In this document: positions 22,712 to 30,276 of the stretch, in pieces
Layout of the letters: each line of letters starts with the position of its first letter
How positions within the stretch are numbered: position 1 is the first letter of the stretch
NCBI GenBank assembly: GCA_022616515.1
Contig: JAKEEQ010000057.1
Span: 1 to 35,051, forward strand
Direction of reading: 5' to 3'
Origin: Chloroflexota bacterium
GTDB lineage: Bacteria; Chloroflexota; Anaerolineae; Aggregatilineales; J027
Length of the DNA: 35,051 nt
Made by a program: the position numbers and the translations under genes
The notes under the pieces: generated by a model
Told to the model about the DNA's origin: nothing
Seen by the model: only the letters and a program-made list of their open reading frames with translations
Databases searched by the model: none

Positions 22712-23560
22712 ATGTTTCAAATTGGCGAATTTTCAAGAATTGCCAGAGTATCAACTCGCCAGCTACGTCATTACGACGATATTGGTCTGTTTGTGCCCGC
22801 TCATGTCGATGAAGAAACCGGCTATCGCTATTACAGTGCGGAACAATTGCCACGACTTAATCGCATTCTTGCCCTCAAAGATCTGGGTCTGACTCTGGAA
22901 CAGATACAGCGGTTAATGACGGACAACATTTCTGCCGATGAAATTCACGGCATGTTAACGCTGAAGAAGGCACAGGTCGAACAAACTTTGCGGGAAGAAC
23001 TGCGGCGATTTCGGAGTATCGAAGCGCGACTATGGCAGATCGAGACCGAGGGTGTCTTAAGTGACGAGGACGTTGTGCTCAAATCAATACCGCAGCAGCA
23101 ATTTCTGTCCATTCGGGAAACGGTTCCGACCATATCCGATGGTTTCGCTCTCATCTACGACATCCACCGGCTGCTTCCGGTACGTACTGAACAGCATATT
23201 CTGGGGAATTTCGCGGTACTTTTCCATTCAGGAGAATTCGTCACCGAGAACATTGATGTTGAGATAGGCTTTCTGCTAGCAGGTCCTTTTCTGGACACAG
23301 TAGAGATTTCAGGCGGACGAGTAATGACTCAGCGAACCTTACCCGCCGTCGAGACAATGGCAACGCTGGCCCGCGTCGGAATCTACAACGACAGCGTCGG
23401 GCATTATGGGGCAATGGGAACATGGATGGAACGACATGACTTTCAACTGGATGGCCCCGGCTGGGAAGTTTTTCTTGATCCATTTGAACCCGGCAAGGAA
23501 GATGAGGCCGTGGTCGAAATCCGATTACCCGTCAAAAAACGTACATCGCACACAATTTGA
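22712..23560 (+). CDS. MerR-family transcriptional regulator with GyrI-like effector domain, paralogue 2
   Basis: A 282-aa regulator that closely resembles the one at 3220. The DNA-binding head is MFQIGEFSRIARVSTRQLRH followed by YYSAEQLPRLNRILALKD. The coiled coil runs near 80-120 (GMLTLKKAQVEQTLREEL), and the GyrI-like ligand domain occupies about 125-275, ending with WMERHDFQLDGPGWEVF, where an acidic Glu is typical of the ligand pocket. GGAGG is ten bases before the ATG. Its stop overlaps the TGAGG ribosome site of the SDR gene, so regulator and enzymes form one operon. The likely role is sensing a small lipophilic compound and inducing the operon. Confidence 0.9.
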   Translation: MFQIGEFSRIARVSTRQLRHYDDIGLFVPAHVDEETGYRYYSAEQLPRLNRILALKDLGLTLEQIQRLMTDNISADEIHGMLTLKKAQVEQTLREELRRFRSIEARLWQIETEGVLSDEDVVLKSIPQQQFLSIRETVPTISDGFALIYDIHRLLPVRTEQHILGNFAVLFHSGEFVTENIDVEIGFLLAGPFLDTVEISGGRVMTQRTLPAVETMATLARVGIYNDSVGHYGAMGTWMERHDFQLDGPGWEVFLDPFEPGKEDEAVVEIRLPVKKRTSHTI

Positions 23561-23570
23561 GGCGAATAAG

Positions 23571-24362
23571 ATGAGACGTGTTGATAAAAACAAGTTTGGA
23601 CCGTGGGCAGTTGTGACCGGAGCATCATCCGGCATCGGCAAGGAGTTTGTCCGGCAGCTCGCCGCCAGCAGCATCAATGTGGTGCTGGTGGCCCGACGTC
23701 TGGAGCTGCTCGAAGAGTTAGGGCGAGACCTAGCCAGCACCTATGGAATCGAATATCGGGCGGTTGGACTTGATCTGACCAGTCTGGATTTCATGGTGGT
23801 ACTGCAAAACGCGACTGATGATCTCGATATTGGACTGGTCATTTCCAACGCGGGTACAGGCATTCCCGGAGAATTTCTGACCATTGATCACAACACATTG
23901 CTTGATATGGTCCACTTAAGCGTCATCGCCCACCTGTCCATTGCGCATCATTTTGGTGATAAACTGGTTAAACGTGGACGTGGTGGTCTGGTACTTGTTT
24001 CTGCGATGGGAGCATTGCAGGGCCTGCCCTATATGGCAAACGACAGTGCAACCAATGCGTACATCATTAACCTCGGTGAAGCTCTCAATGTCGAGTTGAA
24101 GCAGTATGGTATCAATGTAACGGTCTTGATTCCCGGCGCAACCGACACACCGATTATCGACAAGTTCGGGATTGATGTGAGTGATATGCCCATCAAACCA
24201 ATGTCCGTTGAACAATGTGTAGATGAGGCACTCGCGGCTCTCCAAGCCAATCACCCCATAATTATTCCGGGACGGCTAAATCGCCTGATGTACGCCATTT
24301 TGCCTCGCAGGCTTGCCGTTCAACTCAACGGCAAAATGATTGCGCGGGCATTGCAGCCATGA
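23571..24362 (+). CDS. SDR-fold protein lacking the catalytic Tyr and Lys
   Basis: A 263-aa Rossmann-fold protein of the short-chain dehydrogenase family. The NAD(P) loop TGASSGIG is at 16-23, SNAGTG at 92-97, and Ser144 in VLVSAMGA is in place. Where homologues carry Y-x3-K, this protein has PYMANDSATNAYI, so Tyr becomes Asp158 (GAC) and Lys becomes Asn162 (AAT). Each change needs only one base. The reading frame is intact and the rest of the fold looks normal. It may bind cofactor without normal catalysis. The start at 23571 follows TGAGG, which includes the MerR stop. Its own stop overlaps the next start in ATGA. A sequencing error at two sites seems unlikely but should be kept in mind. 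Confidence 0.85.
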   Translation: MRRVDKNKFGPWAVVTGASSGIGKEFVRQLAASSINVVLVARRLELLEELGRDLASTYGIEYRAVGLDLTSLDFMVVLQNATDDLDIGLVISNAGTGIPGEFLTIDHNTLLDMVHLSVIAHLSIAHHFGDKLVKRGRGGLVLVSAMGALQGLPYMANDSATNAYIINLGEALNVELKQYGINVTVLIPGATDTPIIDKFGIDVSDMPIKPMSVEQCVDEALAALQANHPIIIPGRLNRLMYAILPRRLAVQLNGKMIARALQP

Positions 24363-24793
24363 AACCGTTTAAAATGTCACGCAGTATGCAGATAGGTACG
24401 GCTGTTTTGGCTGCGCTGATTCGTGCCGGAGTGCCTGTTGGGCCTCTACGGTTGTTGAGCGTGCGCGGGCGCAAATCGGGCAAGATATATACTACACCTA
24501 TCGCCCTTGTTGAAGAACACGGTGACCGTTACCTGGTGGCTCCCTTTGGTGAAGTCGGCTGGGTGCGCAACATCCGCGCATCCGGTCAAGGAGTGCTGCG
24601 CGGCGGGCGTTCAACGGAAATCATTCGTATCACAGAGCTAAATCACACCGATGCCGCACCAATCTTGAAACTCTTTCGCACCAGATTTGGCCTCGTGCCG
24701 TTCGTCCCGCCTTATTTTGAGGCGACACCCGAATCTCCGCTCAAAGAGTTTGAGCAGGAAGCACCTTATCATCCCGTGTTCCGCATCGAATAA
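24359..24793 (+). CDS. Deazaflavin (F420)-dependent nitroreductase-family protein
   Basis: A 144-aa split-beta-barrel protein. The pattern LLSVRGRKSGKIYTTPIALV, then YLVAPFGEVGWVRNIRASGQ and VLRGGRSTEI, is that of the Ddn/Rv3547-like family (nitroreductase family deazaflavin-dependent oxidoreductases). Members reduce quinones or nitro compounds with reduced coenzyme F420 in actinobacteria and some Chloroflexota. Some family members instead bind flavin or haem-like ligands, so the cofactor is inferred. The ATG overlaps the SDR stop by four bases. It is the third gene of the operon led by MerR 2 and probably serves in detoxification or redox stress. Confidence 0.82.
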   Translation: MKPFKMSRSMQIGTAVLAALIRAGVPVGPLRLLSVRGRKSGKIYTTPIALVEEHGDRYLVAPFGEVGWVRNIRASGQGVLRGGRSTEIIRITELNHTDAAPILKLFRTRFGLVPFVPPYFEATPESPLKEFEQEAPYHPVFRIE

Positions 24794-24868
24794 CACGCGA
24801 CTTTGGCAAATGGTCGGGGCGGGATATAATCGAGCAGAAGCTCTACAGGATTGGAATACAGTCACGGA

Positions 24869-25159
24869 ATGCCCACGTTCATTTACCGCAATCAGCTTGT
24901 CGATAATGTCCAGATGGAGGACATCACACCTGAGCAGCGTGCCACATTTCAGGCGCATCTGGCTTACTTAATGCAGGCTGCCAGAGACGGACTGGTAATC
25001 TTCAATGGCACCTGCACGAACTTTGCATTTGGTGTCGTGGTATTTGAGGCAAGCTCGATGGAGGCGGCCCAAACATTCATGGACAATGACCCGGCCATTG
25101 CAGCCGGACTTATGATGGGCGAATTACACCCGTTTCAGGTGACATTCCCGTCCAGTTAA
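24869..25159 (+). CDS. YciI-like (YCII-related) protein
   Basis: A 96-aa protein of the YCII fold. The N-terminal strand MPTFIYRNQLVDNVQMEDI leads to ATFQAHLAYLMQAARDGLV with the conserved His, then a strand FGVVVFEASSMEAAQTFMDN and DPAIAAGLMMGELHPFQV, the typical DP-x-x-x-x-G ending. YCII proteins are small cytoplasmic enzymes or ligand-binding proteins with a His-Asp pair. An upstream in-frame TTG at 24851 would add six residues; the ATG at 24869 gives the usual beginning. No strong ribosome site is visible. Its stop shares bases with the stop of the small minus-strand ORF that follows. Confidence 0.75.
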   Translation: MPTFIYRNQLVDNVQMEDITPEQRATFQAHLAYLMQAARDGLVIFNGTCTNFAFGVVVFEASSMEAAQTFMDNDPAIAAGLMMGELHPFQVTFPSS

Positions 25160-25344
25160 CGGACCCGCCCCCATGCAACAATCGGGTCAATGCGCCGCGC
25201 CAGCGACCATATCGCGTAAGTTTGTTCTTTATCGAAACCCGGTTCAAACCACAGATTGAGCATATCGTCGTCCTGTGCTTGCTGAAGGCTCATTCGTTTC
25301 AGATATCTGCTCAGGGCCGATTGCAGTTTCATAAAACTGAGCAT
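25156..25344 (-). CDS. Hypothetical small protein (62 aa)
   Basis: The frame encodes MLSFMKLQSALSRYLKRMSL at the start and then MLNLWFEPGFDKEQTYAIWS, LARRIDPIVAWGRVR. It looks protein-like, with alternating helices and ordinary codons, but has no family I recognise. TATAAT on the minus strand lies only four bases before the ATG, too close for a normal leader; an internal ATG at 25332 is the alternative start. No ribosome site is seen. It meets the YciI gene tail to tail with a four-base overlap. It may be a real small gene or chance. Confidence 0.35.
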   Translation of the reverse strand: MLSFMKLQSALSRYLKRMSLQQAQDDDMLNLWFEPGFDKEQTYAIWSLARRIDPIVAWGRVR

Positions 25345-25419
25345 AAGGATTATATTAAAACCCCATGCCGCCCGTCCTCAACTTGATCTTGCTCGAATAT
25401 CTTTACCAGGAGCTGAGGG

Positions 25420-27318
25420 TTAGGTTTGATTTTCGATACGTACAATCTTTGCGACATCAATCGTCAACATCAGCGCTGAGCCAACGATATTGCTCGGTTC
25501 ACTATCTTCTCCAACCGCATAAACACTGGCCTTAACCAATTCCCCCATATCAAGCGTGACTCTTTGCGAGACGTCGGCATAATTCAACACATGCCACTGT
25601 TTTGTGCCGTCTGGTTCCTGCCAGCCCGTCAACAAAACGGGGTGTTCACTTTCGACACGGGGATAGAGTGTTGTCCCCAGTGCTGCTATCAATTCCTTCT
25701 CCTGTGGTTCTGGCACAGGGGAAAACAGGGGCGATTGGGTCGTTCGGGTGGTCAGATCAAATCGCTCGGCAATCATGCGCGACAAGCGCGAACGATGATA
25801 GAGCCTCCACGATAATCCGGCCCCATCATTAATACGCCTGCGCAGCCATTTCCAGTGAGGGATGCGGTGCGGGATAGGTGTCCACTGCTGCCACAGTGTC
25901 GACTCTCCGTGGTGTCCTTTGCCAACATGAATCACCCGGCCACCGCCTTCCACAAATTGCCGCAGTTTCTGGTCGAGTCCGCTGACCTCACCGGGCGGTA
26001 CAATCAGAGTCGTAACGCCGCTCCAATCATCGTCATCCCCGACAATGCGCAGCGGAAATCCATTCTGGATTAAAATCTGGCAAGCCGCAAAGAAAAACGG
26101 TGCTGTCTGGTTCCACTGCCAGCGCATCGCCTCAAAGGGATGATAGACGGCGAGCTTGGCAATCGGCTGGCGGTCATTCAGCCACGACTGCTGCCGTTCC
26201 AACCATCCATACATGCTGCGAATGGCCTCACGCTGCTTGTCATAGCGTTTATGCAGCAGCAGAGTATATTCGCCGCGATGGATAAAGGTTGTGCCGCGAA
26301 TGACTACTGGACTGTTCATCGCCAGCCCTTCCGCAATCATCCGGTTAAACTGGCGCGGCTGCCACATGCGCTCGAACCCGATGCCGGAGATATAGGGCAA
26401 GGTCGTGACAGGTTTATCTACCCTGACCTGAGTGGCATTGATTGTGATGGCGTTGGCGATCACCGAGCCATCTTCCTGAATGCGCGGTAGGGAGAAATTT
26501 TCGACCATCATCGCGTTCTGCACATCTGCCAGCCCCTCAAGGTCCATGCCCATTTCAACGTAACTGTTGCGTACAATGGCATCAAAGTTGTTGGCAATGA
26601 TGAAAATATCAGGTTTTAAATCGCGGGCGGTCCGTGACCAATCACGCACCGCCGCGACAGCCAATTGGGCACGCCAGCGCAAATACTGCTGCGTTTGAGC
26701 GTCGCTCACATCCAGAACGCGAGGAATAGGTGCGCCGTTGAAGGCTGCCCCATACGCATTCTGGCTGTGGATGTCGTAGCTGCCGATGAAACCCAGCGGC
26801 ATTTCCGCAATATCGATCCCGATGCCACCCTGCCACGGATTATCAAAATAGATGCCGTCTGCCCCTGTATCGACCAGTTTGCGGACACGCTCACGCACCT
26901 CACCTAACCAGCCTGCATGGGCCAGTGATGTGAAAAACCGCTTCCCATAAAACGGTATCTTGCGACCATCGGCATCCTCTGCATACCAGTCTTTGTGCTC
27001 ATAGCTGCCCTGCAAGACACAATTTGAGGTCTGGATATAGCCGATAATCTTGATTCCCGCGTTGTGAAAGTGATGCAGCGCCGATTGAAACGATGCCCAA
27101 TCCTGTTCCTCTACTTCAGGAGGAAAGCCCCAATTGTAGGCGAGAAAGACCCAATTAAACCCCATTTCCGCAACCCGTTCGGCGGCTTCAATGGAATGCG
27201 CGAACTCATGAGTCTTATCATCAATCCCTTTGCCGGGGAATTTGACCCGCAGCATCCGGGTTGTGCCAGAGCCGCCCCACAGCATTATTGCGCGAAAGTT
27301 TGTCGTAAAAGAGTCCAT
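25420..27318 (-). CDS. Putative TIM-barrel glycoside hydrolase
   Basis: A 632-aa protein without a signal peptide. The N-terminal barrel (about 1-360) includes AERVAEMGFNWVFLAYNWGF, AGIKIIGYIQTSNCVLQGSY, and LVDTGADGIYFDNPWQGG, where Asp154 and Asp159 are possible acid residues. The motif DGIYFDN near the end of a strand is common in putative glycoside hydrolases. The middle part (about 410-490) looks like a Rossmann-like domain (FPLRIVGDDDDWSGVTTLIV, VEGGGRVIHVGKG), as in the beta-galactosidase trimerisation domain of GH42-type enzymes. A beta-sandwich end follows. The substrate is unknown. The start ATG at 27318 has no clear ribosome site. It is divergent from the 106-aa gene. Confidence 0.65.
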   Translation of the reverse strand: MDSFTTNFRAIMLWGGSGTTRMLRVKFPGKGIDDKTHEFAHSIEAAERVAEMGFNWVFLAYNWGFPPEVEEQDWASFQSALHHFHNAGIKIIGYIQTSNCVLQGSYEHKDWYAEDADGRKIPFYGKRFFTSLAHAGWLGEVRERVRKLVDTGADGIYFDNPWQGGIGIDIAEMPLGFIGSYDIHSQNAYGAAFNGAPIPRVLDVSDAQTQQYLRWRAQLAVAAVRDWSRTARDLKPDIFIIANNFDAIVRNSYVEMGMDLEGLADVQNAMMVENFSLPRIQEDGSVIANAITINATQVRVDKPVTTLPYISGIGFERMWQPRQFNRMIAEGLAMNSPVVIRGTTFIHRGEYTLLLHKRYDKQREAIRSMYGWLERQQSWLNDRQPIAKLAVYHPFEAMRWQWNQTAPFFFAACQILIQNGFPLRIVGDDDDWSGVTTLIVPPGEVSGLDQKLRQFVEGGGRVIHVGKGHHGESTLWQQWTPIPHRIPHWKWLRRRINDGAGLSWRLYHRSRLSRMIAERFDLTTRTTQSPLFSPVPEPQEKELIAALGTTLYPRVESEHPVLLTGWQEPDGTKQWHVLNYADVSQRVTLDMGELVKASVYAVGEDSEPSNIVGSALMLTIDVAKIVRIENQT

Positions 27319-27323
27319 GAGCG

Positions 27324-27351
27324 TTGTAAAATCACGGTATCAGAATACAAT
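27324..27351 (+). promoter_or_regulatory. Candidate promoter of the 106-aa gene
   Basis: TTGTAA (27324-27329) and TACAAT (27346-27351) are 16 bp apart, 37 bases before the ATG at 27388. The region also carries the start of the divergent hydrolase. Confidence 0.45.
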
Positions 27352-27387
27352 ATATTCAAGTTTAAACGACTTCACCGGAGAATTCGA

Positions 27388-27708
27388 ATGGTTAAACGCA
27401 ACGAATATATCAAGCAGATGCAGCAGGCTCGTGATGCCAAGGTACGCGATCACTTGAGCCAGTATGCGCCCATCTGGCTTGTCCACGAGGAAGCCGATGT
27501 TGACAAAGACAGTCTGATGTTTGACATCGTGTTTCTGCACCCCACCTACCGCTGGGCCAAACGCCGCTATTGGTATGACTATTTTGCGGATGTGCTCCAC
27601 CACCGGGGGCAGGTCACCCTGTCCGAGGAAGAAGCACTGGACCTGATTGCTGGCGAACCCTTTATTGAGTCTGCGTCATCCAACAGTGTGCTCTCCTACG
27701 GAGGGTGA
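27388..27708 (+). CDS. Small hypothetical protein (106 aa), conserved-looking
   Basis: A basic, aromatic-rich cytoplasmic protein. It begins MVKRNEYIKQMQQARDAKVR and contains APIWLVHEEADVDKDSLMFD and HPTYRWAKRRYWYDYFADVL. A helical tail (VTLSEEEALDLIAGEPFIES) follows. I do not recognise the family and cannot assign a role. GGAG is seven bases before the ATG at 27388. The frame opens far upstream but that part overlaps the divergent hydrolase and is not credible. Monocistronic by the flanking genes. Confidence 0.65.
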   Translation: MVKRNEYIKQMQQARDAKVRDHLSQYAPIWLVHEEADVDKDSLMFDIVFLHPTYRWAKRRYWYDYFADVLHHRGQVTLSEEEALDLIAGEPFIESASSNSVLSYGG

Positions 27709-27802
27709 CGAAATACACACGTTTTGAGTGCCTGTGTGAACCTGATTATCTGGTAAAGACCTGTTAAACTATGTTTATACTTTAAACTGAAAAGGAGAAC
27801 AC

Positions 27803-28222
27803 ATGCTCAAAGACGTTAAAGTTAGTGAATGGATGAGCAGTACCCCTGTAACCATCGATCATGAAACCCCGATTGTTGACGCTCACCAACTGATGAAGGA
27901 GCGCAACGTTCGCCGTTTACCTGTCTTGAAACACAATAAACTAGTTGGTATCGTCACGATTGGCGATATTCGTGAGGCCAGTCCGTCGGATGCAACAACC
28001 CTCAGCGTCTGGGAAATGAATTACCTGCTGTCCAAGCTAACCGTTGCGAAAGTGATGACGAAAAATCCCATTACGGTAAAACCTGATGACATGGTGAAAC
28101 ATGCCGCGCAGATCATGCTCGACAAGAAACTGAGCGGCCTGCCCGTCGTTAATGACCACGGTGATCTGGTTGGCATTATCACGGAATCAGACATTTTCCG
28201 CATGGTCGTTCAGAATTCGTAG
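27803..28222 (+). CDS. Two-CBS-domain protein
   Basis: A 139-aa protein made of two CBS motifs. The first is at about 6-60 (WMSSTPVTIDHETPIVDAHQ, RRLPVLKHNKLVGIVTIGDI). The second is at about 75-135 (KVMTKNPITVKPDDMVKHAA, LSGLPVVNDHGDLVGIITES). Such stand-alone pairs bind adenosine nucleotides and may act as regulators or energy sensors. AAAAGGAG lies seven bases before the ATG, and a terminator follows. It resembles the partial gene at the left edge of the window, but the two proteins differ in sequence. Confidence 0.88.
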   Translation: MLKDVKVSEWMSSTPVTIDHETPIVDAHQLMKERNVRRLPVLKHNKLVGIVTIGDIREASPSDATTLSVWEMNYLLSKLTVAKVMTKNPITVKPDDMVKHAAQIMLDKKLSGLPVVNDHGDLVGIITESDIFRMVVQNS

Positions 28223-28248
28223 AGGATTCATGCCCTGTCGAAAACTTC

Positions 28249-28279
28249 AGGCTTGTGCTTGCGGGTACAAGCCTTTTTT
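28249..28279 (+). terminator. Intrinsic terminator after the CBS gene
   Basis: AGGCTTGT (28249-28256) pairs perfectly with ACAAGCCT (28267-28274), with a 10-base loop and a run of Ts. The next gene starts only 16 bases beyond. Confidence 0.8.
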
Positions 28280-28294
28280 ATTGGCAGGTGGTTA

Positions 28295-28654
28295 ATGCGC
28301 TGGAAAGAAGCGGCAACGCAGCTTAAACAGGAAGTCAACGCGATATATTGGTCGGCCCGCCATCCCCGGACGTCGTGGTGGGCTAAAGTCTGGATTTTGC
28401 TGGTGGTGGCTTATGCGATCAGCCCCATTGACCTCATTCCAGATTTTATTCCGGTGCTGGGCTATCTGGATGACTTGCTGCTCATTCCCATCGGCCTCTA
28501 TATCGCCATTCAGCTTATTCCGCCTGATGTTCTGGTTGAAAGTCGCAAGATGGCATCAGAAAAACCTGCGTCGTCTCTGCCATTGCTTGGTGCTGCAATA
28601 ATCGTCTTTTTCTGGATCGTCGTAATTCTGCTAATAACGGTGAGCATCGCGTAA
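28295..28654 (+). CDS. DUF1232/YkvA-family membrane protein
   Basis: A 119-aa protein with the DUF1232 signature: ARHPRTSWWAKVWILLVVAY followed by AISPIDLIPDFIPVLGYLDD and LLLIPIGLYIAIQLIPPDV. The segment SPIDLIPDFIPVLGYLDDL is the family hallmark. A C-terminal membrane helix (GAAIIVFFWIVVILLITVSI) is extra. Function is unknown in most members. AGGTGG lies close before the ATG at 28295; the longer upstream frame covers the CBS terminator and is rejected. Confidence 0.85.
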   Translation: MRWKEAATQLKQEVNAIYWSARHPRTSWWAKVWILLVVAYAISPIDLIPDFIPVLGYLDDLLLIPIGLYIAIQLIPPDVLVESRKMASEKPASSLPLLGAAIIVFFWIVVILLITVSIA

Positions 28655-28661
28655 ATCAGGC

Positions 28662-28689
28662 TAGACACAGCAACAAATTATGCTACAAT
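28662..28689 (+). promoter_or_regulatory. Promoter of tRNA-Gln
   Basis: TAGACA (28662-28667) and TACAAT (28684-28689) are 16 bp apart, with TGC directly before the -10, an extended -10 form. The tRNA begins 12 bases later. Confidence 0.7.
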
Positions 28690-28700
28690 GTTCCATGCAT

Positions 28701-28772
28701 TGAGGGATAGTTTAATCGGCAGAACAGTGGACTTTGGATCCATCAGTCCTGGTTCGAGTCCAGGTCCCTCAG
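28701..28772 (+). tRNA. tRNA-Gln (anticodon TTG)
   Basis: The cloverleaf is complete. Acceptor stem TGAGGGA/TCCCTCA; D-arm GTTT/GAAC with the loop holding GG; anticodon stem GTGGA/TCCAT with one wobble and loop CTTTGGA, anticodon TTG; T-arm CCTGG-TTCGAGT-CCAGG; discriminator G. The U1-A72 pair is an identity element of glutamine tRNAs. CCA is not encoded. Promoter and terminator flank it closely. Confidence 0.95.
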
Positions 28773-28778
28773 CACAGG

Positions 28779-28808
28779 ACACGCTCTCAAAATGAAAGCG
28801 TGTTTTTT
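28779..28808 (+). terminator. Intrinsic terminator of tRNA-Gln
   Basis: ACACGCT (28779-28785) pairs perfectly with AGCGTGT (28797-28803), followed by a run of Ts. It lies just beyond the tRNA 3' end. Confidence 0.8.
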
Positions 28809-28846
28809 GTTTCCACCAGTATGACCCAGCGTCAGATGCAAGGCGG

Positions 28847-28874
28847 TTGACAAGTTGGTAAATGCGGTGATAAT
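28847..28874 (+). promoter_or_regulatory. Strong promoter of the beta-propeller gene
   Basis: A consensus TTGACA (28847-28852) and GATAAT (28869-28874) are 16 bp apart. Transcription would start near 28881, beyond the TTG (28855) and GTG (28867) starts of the long frame, which argues that the true start is further in. Confidence 0.65.
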
Positions 28875-28914
28875 CGACCATATATTCACCCAATTCGGAG
28901 AAAGTAATCCCTCA

Positions 28915-30276
28915 ATTTTCCCGTTAAGACCGCTGCGTTACGCCCTGCCCATTGCCAGTATACTCTTTTTTCTCAGCACTGGCCTGTTGGCTTATGGTCG
29001 TCAGGAAGACTCTACTGCGGCATGGCACATCTTTCGCTCAGATGAGAGCGGCTCGTGGAATTTGTATCGGAGTGTACCGGGTGGCGAGGCGTTCCGAAAC
29101 CTCACGCCGGATGATGGCGATGTGAGTTTTCAGGGGGTGTCAGAGGATGGACAATGGGTCGTTTACCACAAGCAGGGAGGGTCTGACCTCTATCGCGCAC
29201 AGCTTAATGGCAGTGCCAGAGATCAACTTACCTATCTCATGGACGATCCACCAGCGGACATCCGCCAATCCGCCAATCTGGAAGGAGTACCGTTATTTGT
29301 GGGCACAGCAGATGGCTGGTATATCGGGCAATTTAGAACCCGCATTTTTGGCATCAAAGAAGACCAATTTAAATGGCTAACACCGCCAAATGCCGATGTG
29401 GAGGGAATTGACATCGCACCGGACGGCAAATTTGTGGTCTACCAAGATTACACACAAAATATCGTCCAACTCTATCGCATGAATCCCGATGGTACAGATG
29501 CGATTGGCATCGCCCCGACCACCGAACGTTTTCAGTTCGCAGCATGGGCAGAGGATGGCCTGTATGCCTATGCCACCAGCGACGCGGGCCGACGCCTCTA
29601 TCACGTCAATCTGGACGGTTCAGAACCTGAGTTGTTGTTAGATGTTGGTGTGTGGGATCGCTGGTTTGGTGTTCGTGGCGGCTGGATTTATTTTGCGAAA
29701 GAGAATCATCTGCGCCGTCAGAATATTGAGAGCGGCGAGGAACAAACCATTGCGACCATCGAAGAGGGAGAGTTGTATACGATCACGGCAGCACGTGATT
29801 GGCTGTACTACACAACGTTTAACCAGACCCTCCACGAATCAAGCCTGTTTCGTGTACGGCCCGATGGCAGCGAATTGAGTGAAGTTCTGCACACACAGTC
29901 CACTATCGATAACCTCCTGACCTCACCGGATCGCGAGTACACGATATTTCTCGGCTCCACCGAATCGTACGCCTTCAGAGGCAGTGATCGTTGGAAATTG
30001 GCGGTAGACAGCAGTTATAACTTTGCAGGCTGGACACCAGATGGAACCGAAATGATTTTTAACCCGACGCAGGTGGCCTGCCCCTGCAATGTCATGACAA
30101 TGAAACCGGACGGCTCCGACAAGAAATATATCACCGATGTGAGTACGCAAGCATATTTCATCACGAAGGCCCCGATTGAAGATGAGCCGTGGATGCCATT
30201 ACTTCATCTGCTTCTTGGTGCGGTTATACTGGTCGGGGCAGTTATATGGTGGCGGCTTGCCTTGAAACGCGGTTGA
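28915..30276 (+). CDS. Membrane-anchored beta-propeller (TolB/WD40-like) protein
   Basis: The frame is open from 28855 and codes for up to 473 aa, but the promoter overlaps the first 20 codons. The best ribosome site, GGAGAAAG (28897-28904), lies ten bases before ATT at 28915, a rare start codon; the start is uncertain. A signal anchor (YALPIASILFFLSTGLLAYG) is near the N-terminus and a second helix (LLHLLLGAVILVGAVIWW) near the end. Between them lie repeated propeller blades: GSWNLYRSVPGGEAFRNLTP, GVSEDGQWVVYHKQGGSDLY, IAPDGKFVVYQD, LYRMNPDGTDAIG, LYHVNLDGSEPEL, MTMKPDGSDKKYITDV. The propeller is likely outside the membrane. The 3' end overlaps the convergent MFS gene by 35 bases. Confidence 0.8.
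   Translation: MFPLRPLRYALPIASILFFLSTGLLAYGRQEDSTAAWHIFRSDESGSWNLYRSVPGGEAFRNLTPDDGDVSFQGVSEDGQWVVYHKQGGSDLYRAQLNGSARDQLTYLMDDPPADIRQSANLEGVPLFVGTADGWYIGQFRTRIFGIKEDQFKWLTPPNADVEGIDIAPDGKFVVYQDYTQNIVQLYRMNPDGTDAIGIAPTTERFQFAAWAEDGLYAYATSDAGRRLYHVNLDGSEPELLLDVGVWDRWFGVRGGWIYFAKENHLRRQNIESGEEQTIATIEEGELYTITAARDWLYYTTFNQTLHESSLFRVRPDGSELSEVLHTQSTIDNLLTSPDREYTIFLGSTESYAFRGSDRWKLAVDSSYNFAGWTPDGTEMIFNPTQVACPCNVMTMKPDGSDKKYITDVSTQAYFITKAPIEDEPWMPLLHLLLGAVILVGAVIWWRLALKRG

Noticed and set aside
28678-28893. 71-codon minus-strand frame over tRNA-Gln
   Set aside because: The region is a complete tRNA with promoter and terminator on plus.
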